NCBI RefSeq assembly: GCF_001458295.1
Contig: NZ_CYUD01000005.1
Location: 248,001 to 312,000, forward strand
Reading direction: 5' to 3'
Length of the DNA stretch: 64,000 nt
From: Ruegeria denitrificans
Lineage (GTDB): Bacteria > Pseudomonadota > Alphaproteobacteria > Rhodobacterales > Rhodobacteraceae
Both the position numbers and the translations under genes were made by a program. How positions within the stretch are numbered: the stretch's first letter is position 1; the number at the start of each line of letters is the position of its first letter. Below the pieces are notes generated by a model. The model was not told where the DNA came from. It was given only the letters and a program-made list of their open reading frames with translations, and searched no databases. This document shows, one piece after another, positions 44,124 to 52,726 of this stretch.

Positions 44124-46214
44124 TTAACGCGCAAGCGCATTTTTACAGAAGTTGTTGGCGCCAATAATGCCAAATTCTTTCTGCTCTGACACATACAAAC
44201 TCATCGACTTCCGTAAATCGCTGAACCGTCCACCCGCGTTGAAAGCATCGCGGAACGCATCTGTGAACAGCCAGCGGTTTTTCTCGGCCACTCCACCAAC
44301 CAGGAACACGCCACCCACAGGCATCAGCACGACAGCAAGATCACCCATCATTGCGCCCAGATAGGTGGTGAACATATTGGCTGTCTTTTCGGCGATCGGA
44401 TCGACCTGCGCGCGGGCGGCTTCAAGAATGTCCTTGGCGCTACGTTCTGGCGTGTCAGTTTGTCCGTCAGCCATGCCGATCGCACGGTACAGGATCGGCA
44501 GACCAGTGCCGCTGAGGAACATTTCTGCCTCAAGCACCAGCGTATCATCAAAGAAACAATTCGGAGAGACATGTCGCGCGGCTTTAAATATCTCGACCTC
44601 ATCCTCGTGGCGCGGCGACAGGCCGATATGGCCGCCTTCACCGGATGCGGTGTGATATCGACCTTTGGAATACAGCAACGCTCCGACACCAAGGCCGGTC
44701 CCCGGCCCCACAACCAAACGCGTTCCGGGTCGAGGGGTCGCGGCACCTTGCAAAACCTCGACATCCTCACCGGTGATTTCGGCCACTGACCACGCGGCGG
44801 CGGTAAAGTCGTTGATCACAAAGGTATGCTGAGCACCGGTGGCCTTGCCTATATTGTCTTCGGACAAGTCGAGCTTTGCATTCGTCAGGCGGATTGTACC
44901 TTCCTTGACGGGCCCGGCCCCAGCGGCAACTACAGCACGCGGATCAGTGCCGATCTCATCGCGCAAGGCATGAAAGGCATCAAGCAAATCGGGTAGGCTG
45001 CCAGTCGGGTATTTGCGCAGATCGGTCAGTTTTCCGTCTGCGATCACTCCTAAGCGCGTATTGGTGCCACCGATATCGGCCACTATATCCCAAGGATTGT
45101 GTCTGGTTCCGGCAGTTTGTGGCCGAGGCGATGATATGATCGCATTGGAAAAGGCTGACCTATACGAGCTAGACGTACCCTCCGATTGGTTTTCCCGCGT
45201 GCGGGATTTGCCAGTGACTGGGTCACTCGGTCCGTCGTATTTAGTGTCACGATCCCGCAAAGACCGGACAAAAACCCCCTTTAGAGGAACACCCATTTTC
45301 AGCGCATCCTGCAAAGCGTTCAGATGTTGCGAGAGGTCATCGCTCTGTCGTGAACCTTCCAGATTGGTCGCGCCGTTTTCGATGACAATGATCGGCAGGT
45401 CTTGCGAGTAATCCTGTTGAAAATGGCTCAATTGGCGGACCATGTTGCCTGCGGCCTGACTGTGCCCAGCAAAGCTCAGCCCACACCAATCAATTTGTGC
45501 GCCAATGATTTTGAAATCGTCCTGCCAGCCGGTGGATAGATGAGCATCCAATGTTTCAGCCACTGTCGCGGGGTAGGTTTTGTTGAACACAGCTGATGCG
45601 AAGAAGTGGTCGCAGACGTCAAAAATCGGATGAGTCTCGCCGACATCCTGTTGTTCAGCGTTTGCGTGATCGAATGAAATGCCAAGGTTGCTCATGCCCA
45701 ATCCTCGCATCCTGTCGATAGCGTGGCCATGGGCCAGTAGCAGATGGTGCATGGCGCGGGCAGTAGCACGACTTTTATATATATCCTGCGTCTGGATTCT
45801 AAAGTGGCGCATGTCGCCGATGCCTGACGGCGCACTGATTGACGCGACACCATGCATACGGTCGCCGATACGTCCCATTATGACTTCGGTGAAATCAGCG
45901 AACCATCCCGCGATGTCACGGTTTCGCCATCCCCCAAGATCCGCGAGCGCTGCCGGCACTTCCTCGTGGCAAAGCGTTGCCCAGGGACGGATGCCGTGCG
46001 TCAGCAGAGTGTCGATCAGGCGATCATATTGGTCCAGACCGTCTTCGTTCAACGCTCCACGACCTTCGGGCAGAACACGAGCCCAATTGATTGAAAACTG
46101 GTAACAATCAAGACCGGTCTCACGCGCCAAATCGAATTCCTGTTCCCTCGCCTGCGCTGACGAAGCCAGACCAAAGAGGAATTCCTCGGGAAAATCAGAG
46201 CGGATGTAGTTCAT
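44124..46214 (-). CDS. glk: Degenerate GH1 beta-glucosidase domain fused to glucokinase
   Basis: A 696-residue fusion. Residues about 375-696 are a full-length ROK-independent Glk-type glucokinase (VADIGGTNTRLG, VINDFTAAAWS, GPGTGLGVGALL, ASGEGGHIGLSP), making glucose 6-phosphate. Residues 1 to about 330 follow the GH1 fold order (FPEEFLFGLAS, SINWARVLPEGRG, PWATLCHEEVPAAL, LPIIVIENGA) but are damaged: about 50 residues with the substrate-binding Gln are missing after residue 22, the acid/base motif TxNEP reads SISAP (Glu to Ala128), and the WSLLDNFEW block reads VRSLRDRDTK. The nucleophile Glu279 is kept. The domain cannot hydrolyse by the normal retaining mechanism and may sense sugar. The linker (330-375) is Ser/Thr-rich. 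Confidence 0.88.
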   Translation of the reverse strand: MNYIRSDFPEEFLFGLASSAQAREQEFDLARETGLDCYQFSINWARVLPEGRGALNEDGLDQYDRLIDTLLTHGIRPWATLCHEEVPAALADLGGWRNRDIAGWFADFTEVIMGRIGDRMHGVASISAPSGIGDMRHFRIQTQDIYKSRATARAMHHLLLAHGHAIDRMRGLGMSNLGISFDHANAEQQDVGETHPIFDVCDHFFASAVFNKTYPATVAETLDAHLSTGWQDDFKIIGAQIDWCGLSFAGHSQAAGNMVRQLSHFQQDYSQDLPIIVIENGATNLEGSRQSDDLSQHLNALQDALKMGVPLKGVFVRSLRDRDTKYDGPSDPVTGKSRTRENQSEGTSSSYRSAFSNAIISSPRPQTAGTRHNPWDIVADIGGTNTRLGVIADGKLTDLRKYPTGSLPDLLDAFHALRDEIGTDPRAVVAAGAGPVKEGTIRLTNAKLDLSEDNIGKATGAQHTFVINDFTAAAWSVAEITGEDVEVLQGAATPRPGTRLVVGPGTGLGVGALLYSKGRYHTASGEGGHIGLSPRHEDEVEIFKAARHVSPNCFFDDTLVLEAEMFLSGTGLPILYRAIGMADGQTDTPERSAKDILEAARAQVDPIAEKTANMFTTYLGAMMGDLAVVLMPVGGVFLVGGVAEKNRWLFTDAFRDAFNAGGRFSDLRKSMSLYVSEQKEFGIIGANNFCKNALAR

Positions 46215-46275
46215 GGTTAGAACCTGTTTTCGCCAGTTGAGCCGCCAGCTAACAGGTCGGCCCTTTGCATACTAG

Positions 46276-46291
46276 ATGTTAGCGGTATCAT
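46276..46291. promoter_or_regulatory. Candidate LacI-family operator, proximal to the glucokinase fusion gene
   Basis: ATGTTAGCGGTATCAT is symmetric at 12 of 16 positions around a central CG, the usual form of LacI/GalR operators. It lies about 62 bases upstream of the glucokinase fusion start, in the 206-base divergent region shared with the TIM-barrel isomerase and LacI genes. Confidence 0.45.
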
Positions 46292-46382
46292 TATCGATTT
46301 AATGCCTTTTGTCAGCACTTCCGATGAAATACCAGCCCCTAAAGGGCGAATCTTGACAAAAGGGGTGCTGCTGCTTCACCTT

Positions 46383-46400
46383 GATTGAAACGTTTCAATC
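46383..46400. promoter_or_regulatory. Perfect 18-bp LacI-family operator
   Basis: GATTGAAACGTTTCAATC is a perfect palindrome with a central CG, 20 bases before the ATG at 46421. A TTGACA hexamer at 46353-46358 lies just upstream and could be a -35. The LacI gene two cistrons on (47167) is the obvious candidate to bind it and so repress its own operon, and perhaps the divergent kinase group. Confidence 0.75.
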
Positions 46401-46420
46401 GAGGATTCTACAACAGGTAG

Positions 46421-47167
46421 ATGCGGATATCGGCACAGCTTTATACAGTCAGGCAGCTAGGGGATTTGGCTAAGCAGCTAAATCTGGTTCGCGCCTGCGG
46501 GTTTACAGATGTCGAAACGATTGGCTTTCATGATCTGCCCCTTCTACACCTGACGCAGCAAGTGGCGCAGTCGGGCCTGACCGTCCGATCGGCCCATTTC
46601 GATTGGGAGGAGTTCGAATCCCGGTTTGACGACATTCTGACCCTACTTGACCTTTTGAACTGCCGGATCGCTGTGATGCCATGGCTGGTACCAAAGGCAC
46701 GCCCTGTCACAATCGCAGGTTGGCAGGCTGTAGCAGGCCAACTCTCTTGCTGGGCGGCGCGCTTGGCGGGGTATGGAGTTCGTCTGGCTTATCACAATCA
46801 TGATTTCGATCTGGCGGGTCGGGTCGGTGAAACGCCCTTGGACCTGATCTTGGCGCATGAGGCGATGTATTGGCAGCCCGATATCGGATGGTTGGCTGTC
46901 TCAACGCCGGACCCGACAGCGTTGTTGCAGCGGTACGCAGGGCGGATCATCTCGGTACATGCTAAGGACGCCGCTCAGGGGCAGGGTGATGACCGCTGGC
47001 GCAACTTGGGGCAGGGAATTGTGGATTGGCCGCATGTTCTGCGCATTCTGGGTGAAAGCCCATGCAGCGACTTATTTGTTGAACATGACGAAACGCTAGA
47101 CCACGTCGAAACCCTACGGACGGGCCGAGAATATCTGATGACCCAAATGTCGTCGGAGGTCGGGTGA
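46421..47167 (+). CDS. Sugar phosphate isomerase/epimerase family protein (xylose isomerase-like TIM barrel)
   Basis: A 248-residue TIM barrel of the AP-endonuclease 2/xylose-isomerase-like superfamily. Metal-ligand positions typical of the group appear in GFTDVETIGF, LAYHNHDFDLA, YWQPDIGWLAV, ISVHAKDAAQGQGDD and LFVEHDETLD. Such proteins are isomerases, epimerases or dehydratases of sugars and inositols; the substrate here is unknown. It is the first gene of the plus-strand operon behind an 18-bp palindrome and overlaps the LacI gene by one base (TGATG). Confidence 0.85.
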   Translation: MRISAQLYTVRQLGDLAKQLNLVRACGFTDVETIGFHDLPLLHLTQQVAQSGLTVRSAHFDWEEFESRFDDILTLLDLLNCRIAVMPWLVPKARPVTIAGWQAVAGQLSCWAARLAGYGVRLAYHNHDFDLAGRVGETPLDLILAHEAMYWQPDIGWLAVSTPDPTALLQRYAGRIISVHAKDAAQGQGDDRWRNLGQGIVDWPHVLRILGESPCSDLFVEHDETLDHVETLRTGREYLMTQMSSEVG

Positions 47168-48213
47168 TGGCACGCGCAACGATCAAGTCGATCGCCAGAG
47201 AAACCGGCTATTCCGTCGGCACCGTCTCGAATGCCTTGCGCGAGGTTGACTCTGTCAGGGAAGACACGCGGCAAAAGATTCAGGCCGCTGCAGCCCGGTT
47301 GGGGTATCGCGTCAATATGGATGGGTTGAAGTTGCGCACCAACAAATCCTACCGCATCGCCGTGCTGGTCAGTGTGTCGTCAGATGCGGCAGAGGAATGG
47401 GAAGGGGTTGAGTTCACCCGCGTTCTGGCCGGTATTTCGTCGGCCCTGCAGACGTCGAGATACGAAATGTCTGTGTTCAATGTGGCCGATCTGTCGGACG
47501 CCATGACCATTTTGGTGCGGATAGTGCAGGACGGTCTGGCAGATGGTGTCATCTTCTCTGGCACATTGCATGACGATCCACGCATCGCCTTTCTGCAACA
47601 ACATCGCTTTCCCTTCGTGACCATGGGTATGAGCAACAGCAAGACACCCCATGCATATGTCGATTTCGACAGTCAGGCGGCTGCTTTTGACGCCACCGCA
47701 CGGTTGGTAGGGTTGGGGCACCGGCGTATTGCACTGGTGAATCCTCCGGCGAAGTTGATTTATGCCGCGCAGCGCCAAACCGGATACGAGCAAGCCTTGG
47801 CCGATGGCGGCCTAGCGCCTGACCCGACTCTGATTTTCAATGGCCCCACAACCGCCAGTACCGGGCAATTGTGTTTTGAGGCGTTGCACCAGCTTAAAGA
47901 CCGCCCCACGGCTTGCATTTGCGCGAATGAGGCGATGACGCTCGGCGTGCTCTCTGCCGCCCATGAGGCCGGTGTGCAGATTGGTCGAGATATGGTTGTG
48001 ATCTCGACCGATGATTTGCAGCTTAGCCGCTACTTCGTTCCACCAACCACCACCTATTATGTGCCCATCGAAGAAACCAGCCATTTGCTGGGCGAATACA
48101 TGTTGAAAGCTTTGGATGGGGTCGACTCGTCCGAGACCCAGAAAAAGATCAGGGCCACGCTGATTGAGCGCCAACCTGACACCCCCGCGCCGCAAAAGGC
48201 GCCCACGACGTAA
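47167..48213 (+). CDS. LacI family transcriptional regulator of the galactoside/sugar cluster
   Basis: A 348-residue regulator. The HTH is at residues 4-25 (IKSIARETGYSVGTVSNALR), followed by the hinge (AAARLGYRVNMDGLKL) and a sugar-binding-protein-like effector domain (YRIAVLVSVSSDAAEEWEGV, RLVGLGHRRIALVNPP, CICANEAMTLGVLSAAHEAG, VVISTDDLQLSRYF). The ATG at 47167 is chosen because GGAGG lies seven bases upstream; GTG at 47164 is the alternative. It is inside the operon it probably controls. The best operator candidate is the 18-bp palindrome at 46383-46400. Confidence 0.93.
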   Translation: MARATIKSIARETGYSVGTVSNALREVDSVREDTRQKIQAAAARLGYRVNMDGLKLRTNKSYRIAVLVSVSSDAAEEWEGVEFTRVLAGISSALQTSRYEMSVFNVADLSDAMTILVRIVQDGLADGVIFSGTLHDDPRIAFLQQHRFPFVTMGMSNSKTPHAYVDFDSQAAAFDATARLVGLGHRRIALVNPPAKLIYAAQRQTGYEQALADGGLAPDPTLIFNGPTTASTGQLCFEALHQLKDRPTACICANEAMTLGVLSAAHEAGVQIGRDMVVISTDDLQLSRYFVPPTTTYYVPIEETSHLLGEYMLKALDGVDSSETQKKIRATLIERQPDTPAPQKAPTT

Positions 48214-48235
48214 ATCAACATAGGAGGACTTAAAG

Positions 48236-48985
48236 ATGTTTAAGAATCTACTGGCCGCAGCGGCTCTGACCGCAATGGCAGCCCCCATGGCCTATGCGGC
48301 CGATCTGGACGGGCGCGTTCTGAAAATCGGAACCGACGCCACCTATCCGCCCATGGAAACCGTCGATGAGACAACGGGTCAGATCGTCGGCTTTGACGTG
48401 GATGTGATGAATGCGATCTGCGAAAAGGTCAATTGCGTCCCGAATTTCGTCAACACCGCATGGGACGGCATCTTTGCCGCACTTCAGCAGGGCGAGTTTG
48501 ATCTGGTGATCTCGGGCGTGTCGATCACGCCAGAACGCGAAGAAACGATGGATTTCTCGGAACCCTATATTGTAGTCAGCCAAGCCATCCTGCTGCAGGT
48601 CGACAATGCGGACATGACTCTTGAGGATTTCAAGGCCGGTGGTCAGAAACTGGCAGCGCAGACCGGTACCACCAACGCGCAACTGGCCGAAGACCTTGTG
48701 GGGCGCGAAAATGTCAGCCTATATGACAACTTCTCAGCCGCGATCCTAGCGTTGCAAAACGCGGACGTTCAGGGTGTGATCATCGACGGCACCTCGGCCG
48801 CAGCCTATGAGCAGGAGTTCGCGGGAGCGCTAACCGTGGGCATCACCGGTCTGCAATCCGACCCTCTGGGCATCGTGTTTCAAGAAGGCGATGCCACGGT
48901 CGACGCTATCAATGAAGGGCTGGCAGCGATCAAGGCTGACGGCACGCTGGACAAGCTGGTCAGCAATTACTGGGGCACCGAATAA
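48236..48985 (+). CDS. Amino-acid-type ABC transporter substrate-binding protein
   Basis: A 249-residue periplasmic receptor of the polar-amino-acid (family 3) class. Sec signal MFKNLLAAAALTAMAAPMAYA; then LKIGTDATYPPMETVDE, GFDVDVMNAICEKVNC, GEFDLVISGVSITPEREE and MDFSEPYI, all standard for the class. AGGAGG precedes the ATG. The neighbours are sugar genes and a beta-galactosidase, so the ligand may not be an amino acid; opine-like or amino-sugar compounds are possible. It is followed by a hairpin and then the permease gene. Confidence 0.9.
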   Translation: MFKNLLAAAALTAMAAPMAYAADLDGRVLKIGTDATYPPMETVDETTGQIVGFDVDVMNAICEKVNCVPNFVNTAWDGIFAALQQGEFDLVISGVSITPEREETMDFSEPYIVVSQAILLQVDNADMTLEDFKAGGQKLAAQTGTTNAQLAEDLVGRENVSLYDNFSAAILALQNADVQGVIIDGTSAAAYEQEFAGALTVGITGLQSDPLGIVFQEGDATVDAINEGLAAIKADGTLDKLVSNYWGTE

Positions 48986-49003
48986 CCTGATCTGACCCTT
49001 AAA

Positions 49004-49029
49004 GGCCCGGTGCCCATGGCGACCGGGCC
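49004..49029 (+). other. Intercistronic hairpin between binding-protein and permease genes
   Basis: GGCCCGGT and ACCGGGCC form eight perfect pairs; inside the ten-base loop GCC and GGC can add three more. It starts 19 bases after the receptor stop, ends 22 bases before the permease ATG, and has no T-run. Same position and form as the hairpins at 1066, 8336 and 63825. Confidence 0.65.
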
Positions 49030-49050
49030 ACCTGATTGCAGTGAGGTTCC

Positions 49051-50694
49051 ATGAAGCGTCTCAGCTCGATCCGCCCGAGCAATCTTGTTCTGCTCGCCGC
49101 GGCCCCGTTCATCATCTACCTGTTCGCAACCTCTTCGAAATATCTGCGCTCGCTGATCGCCATTCTGGGGATCGGGAATAATGCTGGTCCGATATTTGTC
49201 GGGTTTTTGCTGGTTTTGTCGGTGGCAATTCTGGGATATCTCTGCGCCCGGAATGCCCGGTTCCTAACCGCGCCGGGCTGGTTGCGGTTTTCGGCTTTGG
49301 CAGCGCTGCCTGCTGCGGTGGCCCTGGCGGTTCTGGGATTTGTCGCGCCGCAGGTGCTGATGCCATTTGCCGAATCCGTCTTCTTTCATGCGCTTAGCGA
49401 AAATACCTCGGCCCTGATCGACCGATCCTCGCAAACCTGGGTACTGTTTCCCGAAGTTGTAGATCAGGTTCAAACCGGCCTTCAGGTGCTACTGCCGATC
49501 TATGCACTTGTGGTTGCAAGTATATTGCTGTCGGGCCGGCTGCCCGTCAGGACGCGGGGATTTGCCCAGCTTGGGTTTGAAATCCTGACCGGGGCGGCGC
49601 TGTTCTACCTGATGTTCATGGCGCATTGGCAATTTGCAACCGGTGTGGCGATCACCTTTCGCGCCGCCATCTTCGCCTATATCTTTGCCGCCATTCTGGG
49701 CCTGATCTGGGTCGGGTTGCAATCGTTCAAGCCCAAGGCGCGGACGACGGTTGTCTATGGCTGTGTCAGTTTGGCTCTGCTAGGCGTATCGGCGTTTTTC
49801 TTCATACAGCCGCAGGTGAAATACGAACTTATCGGCACACTGGACGCCCGGATTGCCATCGTGCGCGGCACCCCGCAGGCGCAGGCCGACATAATCCGGT
49901 TTGGTGAATTCGAAGGCGGTAAAGACCGGCAATATCGCATCCGCAGCGCTCCGAACGCTGCCAGTGCGGTGGAACAGATCGAAACCGTCGACAGCGTGTC
50001 AGGCGCTTTTGTCCCCGTCGGCACCAACACCAAGGGTTATCCGGTGATCTGGCAGACGCAATTCCTGCCGGATAACTACCGCAACCCGGCGCTGGCCTTT
50101 GCCGTGTTTGGTTTTCTGTTGTTGACGCTGACGATAGGCGGCGCACAGCATAAACTGCACCCGCTGGCCGTGGGGGCCGAGTTCTTCGTGGACACGATCC
50201 GTGGCATTCCGATGCTGGTGATCATCCTGTATATCGGCTTGCCTTTGGCGGGGGCGGTCAAGGATGCTACGGCTGGCGGCATCGACATGACCAACATGAC
50301 CCGCGGGATCATCGCAATCTCGGTCGGCTATTCCGCCTATATGGCCGAGATATTCCGATCCGGGATAGAGGCCATCCCACGCGGGCAGATCGAGGCGGGT
50401 GGCTCATTAGGCTTGTCGCGCTGGCAAACTGCGCGGCTGATTATTCTGCCGCAAGCGTTGCGCATCGTCACCCCGCCTTTGGGCAATGAATTCATTGCGA
50501 TGATCAAGGATACCTCGCTGCTGTCAATCCTGTCGGTCCGCGACATGACCCAGAGGATGCGTGAGTTTCAGGCAGCCAGCTTCCTGCCCTTTGCGCCCTT
50601 CAATACGGCGGCGATCCTATATGTGGTGATCACGCTGGGCTGCGCCAGTTTCCTTAAGTGGATAGAGCGCCGTACGGCGAGGGAAGACCGATGA
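49051..50694 (+). CDS. Amino-acid-type ABC transporter permease with long N-terminal membrane region
   Basis: A 547-residue permease of the HisM/AapQ type. The last 200 residues carry the transport domain with its EAA loop (GQIEAGGSLGLSRWQTARLI, then LPQALRI). The first 240 residues contain about six more hydrophobic segments, followed by a soluble stretch (about 260-340), making it much longer than typical members. It pairs with the receptor gene just upstream. No ATP-binding subunit gene is found in this operon or anywhere nearby, so the ATPase must be shared or encoded elsewhere. The stop overlaps the GH42 start (ATGA). Confidence 0.88.
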   Translation: MKRLSSIRPSNLVLLAAAPFIIYLFATSSKYLRSLIAILGIGNNAGPIFVGFLLVLSVAILGYLCARNARFLTAPGWLRFSALAALPAAVALAVLGFVAPQVLMPFAESVFFHALSENTSALIDRSSQTWVLFPEVVDQVQTGLQVLLPIYALVVASILLSGRLPVRTRGFAQLGFEILTGAALFYLMFMAHWQFATGVAITFRAAIFAYIFAAILGLIWVGLQSFKPKARTTVVYGCVSLALLGVSAFFFIQPQVKYELIGTLDARIAIVRGTPQAQADIIRFGEFEGGKDRQYRIRSAPNAASAVEQIETVDSVSGAFVPVGTNTKGYPVIWQTQFLPDNYRNPALAFAVFGFLLLTLTIGGAQHKLHPLAVGAEFFVDTIRGIPMLVIILYIGLPLAGAVKDATAGGIDMTNMTRGIIAISVGYSAYMAEIFRSGIEAIPRGQIEAGGSLGLSRWQTARLIILPQALRIVTPPLGNEFIAMIKDTSLLSILSVRDMTQRMREFQAASFLPFAPFNTAAILYVVITLGCASFLKWIERRTAREDR

Positions 50695-52655
50695 ACAGGT
50701 TGGAACTTGGGGTCTGCTATTACCCCGAACAATGGGATCGATCGCTGTGGCGTGAAGACGCGCAGCGAATGGCCGAGATGGGGCTGGATTGGGTGCGCAT
50801 AGCCGAATTCACCTGGGGCCTGATTGAACCGGAACGCGGTGTTTTCCACTGGGATTGGCTGGATGAGGTGATCGACATATTGGGAGAGGCAGGGTTGCGC
50901 GTGATGATGTCCACGCCCACCGCCGCCCCGCCAAAATGGCTGATCGACAAACACCCCGAGATTCTGCCGGTTGGCCCGGATGGGCGGGTACGCGGCTTTG
51001 GATCGCGGCGGCACTATTGTTTTTCTAGCGATGTCTATCTGGCCGAGGCCTGCCGGATCGCGACCGAATATGCCCGCCGTTATGGCCAGAACCCATACGT
51101 TCACGCCTGGCAGATCGACAATGAATACAATGACCACGATACAGTGCTCAGCTATTCAAAAACGGCGCGGGACGGATTCCGGCGTTGGTTGTCTGATTGT
51201 TACGGGTCGATCGAGGTGCTGAATGACACCTGGGGGACCGTGTTCTGGGGATCGCTTTATTCCAGCTTTGATCAGATCGAATTGCCCAATGAACTGGTGG
51301 CCAGCCCCAACCCAACCCATGCGCTGGATTTCGCACGTTTTTCCTCGGACCGGGTGCGGTTGTTCAACCGTGCGCAGGTGAATGTGCTGCGTCAGTATTC
51401 TCCGGGCCGGGACATCACTCATAATTTCATGGCGGGCAGTTTCGAGTTTGATCACCACGCCGTTGCCGCCGATCTGGATATTGTCGGTTTCGACAGTTAC
51501 CCGCTGGGCAATCTGCTGGGTTCGACCCTGTCTGAGGACGAAAAGCGTCGCTATTTACGAACTGGCGCGCCGGATTATCAAGGGTTTCATTGCGATTTGT
51601 ACCGTTCGCAAGGCAAAGGTCGTATGTGGGTGCTGGAACAACAGCCCGGCCCGGTAGACTGGGCCGAGAAGAACCCCTCACCGGTGGATGGGATGGTGCG
51701 CCTGTGGACTTGGGCGGCCTATGCCCATGGTGCGCAGGCGGTAATGTTCTTTCGCTGGCGGCAAGCCAGATTCGCGCAGGAACAATATCATACGGCGCTG
51801 CTGCGCTCGGATGGCAGCCCGGATCAGGCGGCTGTGGAACTGGCGCAGGTCGCCGCTGAGCGGGAAAATCTGCCAGATGCACCGCGTGAGCGGGCGCACG
51901 TGGCCATATTGCTGGATTACGAATCCATATGGGCAGCGGATATTCTTCCGCATGATGATACCTTCCCGAACGCGCGGATCATCCGCGAATGGTATGCCGG
52001 GCTTCGCACTTTTGGGGTCGATCTGGACTTTGTTGGGCCGCAGGATGACCTGAATGAGTATATCCTGATCGTTATCCCGCAAAGCATGATTGTTTCGTCT
52101 GAACTGGCCGCGAAATTGCGGGGCAGCGGGGCGAAACTACTGATCGGCGCACGCGCGGGCAGTAAGACCCCGGATATGCACACGCCACTAAACCTTGCCC
52201 CCGGAGAATTGGCTGACCTGACTGGCGTGACAGTCCGGCGCGCGGAATCGCTGCCCGAACTGGCGCAGGAAACGGTGCGCTTTCAGGACGGAGCGACATA
52301 TGACTTTACCGGTTGGCGGGAAATCATCGAAACCAACGAAACGGTAGTGGCCAGTTTTTGCAGCGCGTACCGGGATGGTAGCCCGGCAATTGTGCGCTCG
52401 GATCGGGCGATCTATCTGGCGATGATCCCGCGCGGCCCGTTGCTGCATACCATCCTTTCGGACGCATTGAGCTGGGCGAACATTCCCGTCACAGATTGCG
52501 AACCGGATCTGCGGATCACCCGCCGCGGAGGATTGGGATTTGCCTTTAATTTTGGGGCAACCGGGTTGTCATTACCGTCGGACGGCACACAGGGCTATTT
52601 GGTTGGTGGTTCTGAAATTCCACCCTATGGGGTTTCGATCTGGCAAGACCGGTAG
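50691..52655 (+). CDS. GH42 beta-galactosidase (first copy)
   Basis: A 654-residue cytoplasmic glycosidase without a signal peptide, removing terminal beta-galactose residues. The GH42 TIM barrel starts LELGVCYYPEQWDRSLW. The acid/base Glu is in HAWQIDNEYNDHDT and the nucleophile Glu in MWVLEQQPGPVDW. The trimerisation-type domain (VAILLDYESIWAADILPHDD) and a C-terminal beta domain follow. The ATG at 50691 overlaps the permease stop. Position behind a transporter suggests it acts on the imported oligosaccharide. A homologue with the same architecture lies at 53854-55773 on the other strand. Confidence 0.93.
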   Translation: MNRLELGVCYYPEQWDRSLWREDAQRMAEMGLDWVRIAEFTWGLIEPERGVFHWDWLDEVIDILGEAGLRVMMSTPTAAPPKWLIDKHPEILPVGPDGRVRGFGSRRHYCFSSDVYLAEACRIATEYARRYGQNPYVHAWQIDNEYNDHDTVLSYSKTARDGFRRWLSDCYGSIEVLNDTWGTVFWGSLYSSFDQIELPNELVASPNPTHALDFARFSSDRVRLFNRAQVNVLRQYSPGRDITHNFMAGSFEFDHHAVAADLDIVGFDSYPLGNLLGSTLSEDEKRRYLRTGAPDYQGFHCDLYRSQGKGRMWVLEQQPGPVDWAEKNPSPVDGMVRLWTWAAYAHGAQAVMFFRWRQARFAQEQYHTALLRSDGSPDQAAVELAQVAAERENLPDAPRERAHVAILLDYESIWAADILPHDDTFPNARIIREWYAGLRTFGVDLDFVGPQDDLNEYILIVIPQSMIVSSELAAKLRGSGAKLLIGARAGSKTPDMHTPLNLAPGELADLTGVTVRRAESLPELAQETVRFQDGATYDFTGWREIIETNETVVASFCSAYRDGSPAIVRSDRAIYLAMIPRGPLLHTILSDALSWANIPVTDCEPDLRITRRGGLGFAFNFGATGLSLPSDGTQGYLVGGSEIPPYGVSIWQDR

Positions 52656-52726
52656 TCTTGGCGGTCCACATTCCTGTTTGCTGCAAGTAAAAGAAGCAAA
52701 ACAATTCCATGGCGGGAGAATCGATT

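Noticed and set aside
46215..46420. A full sigma-70 promoter around TTGACA at 46353
   Set aside because: The -35 is perfect but no acceptable -10 lies 16-18 bases downstream, so only the operators are annotated.
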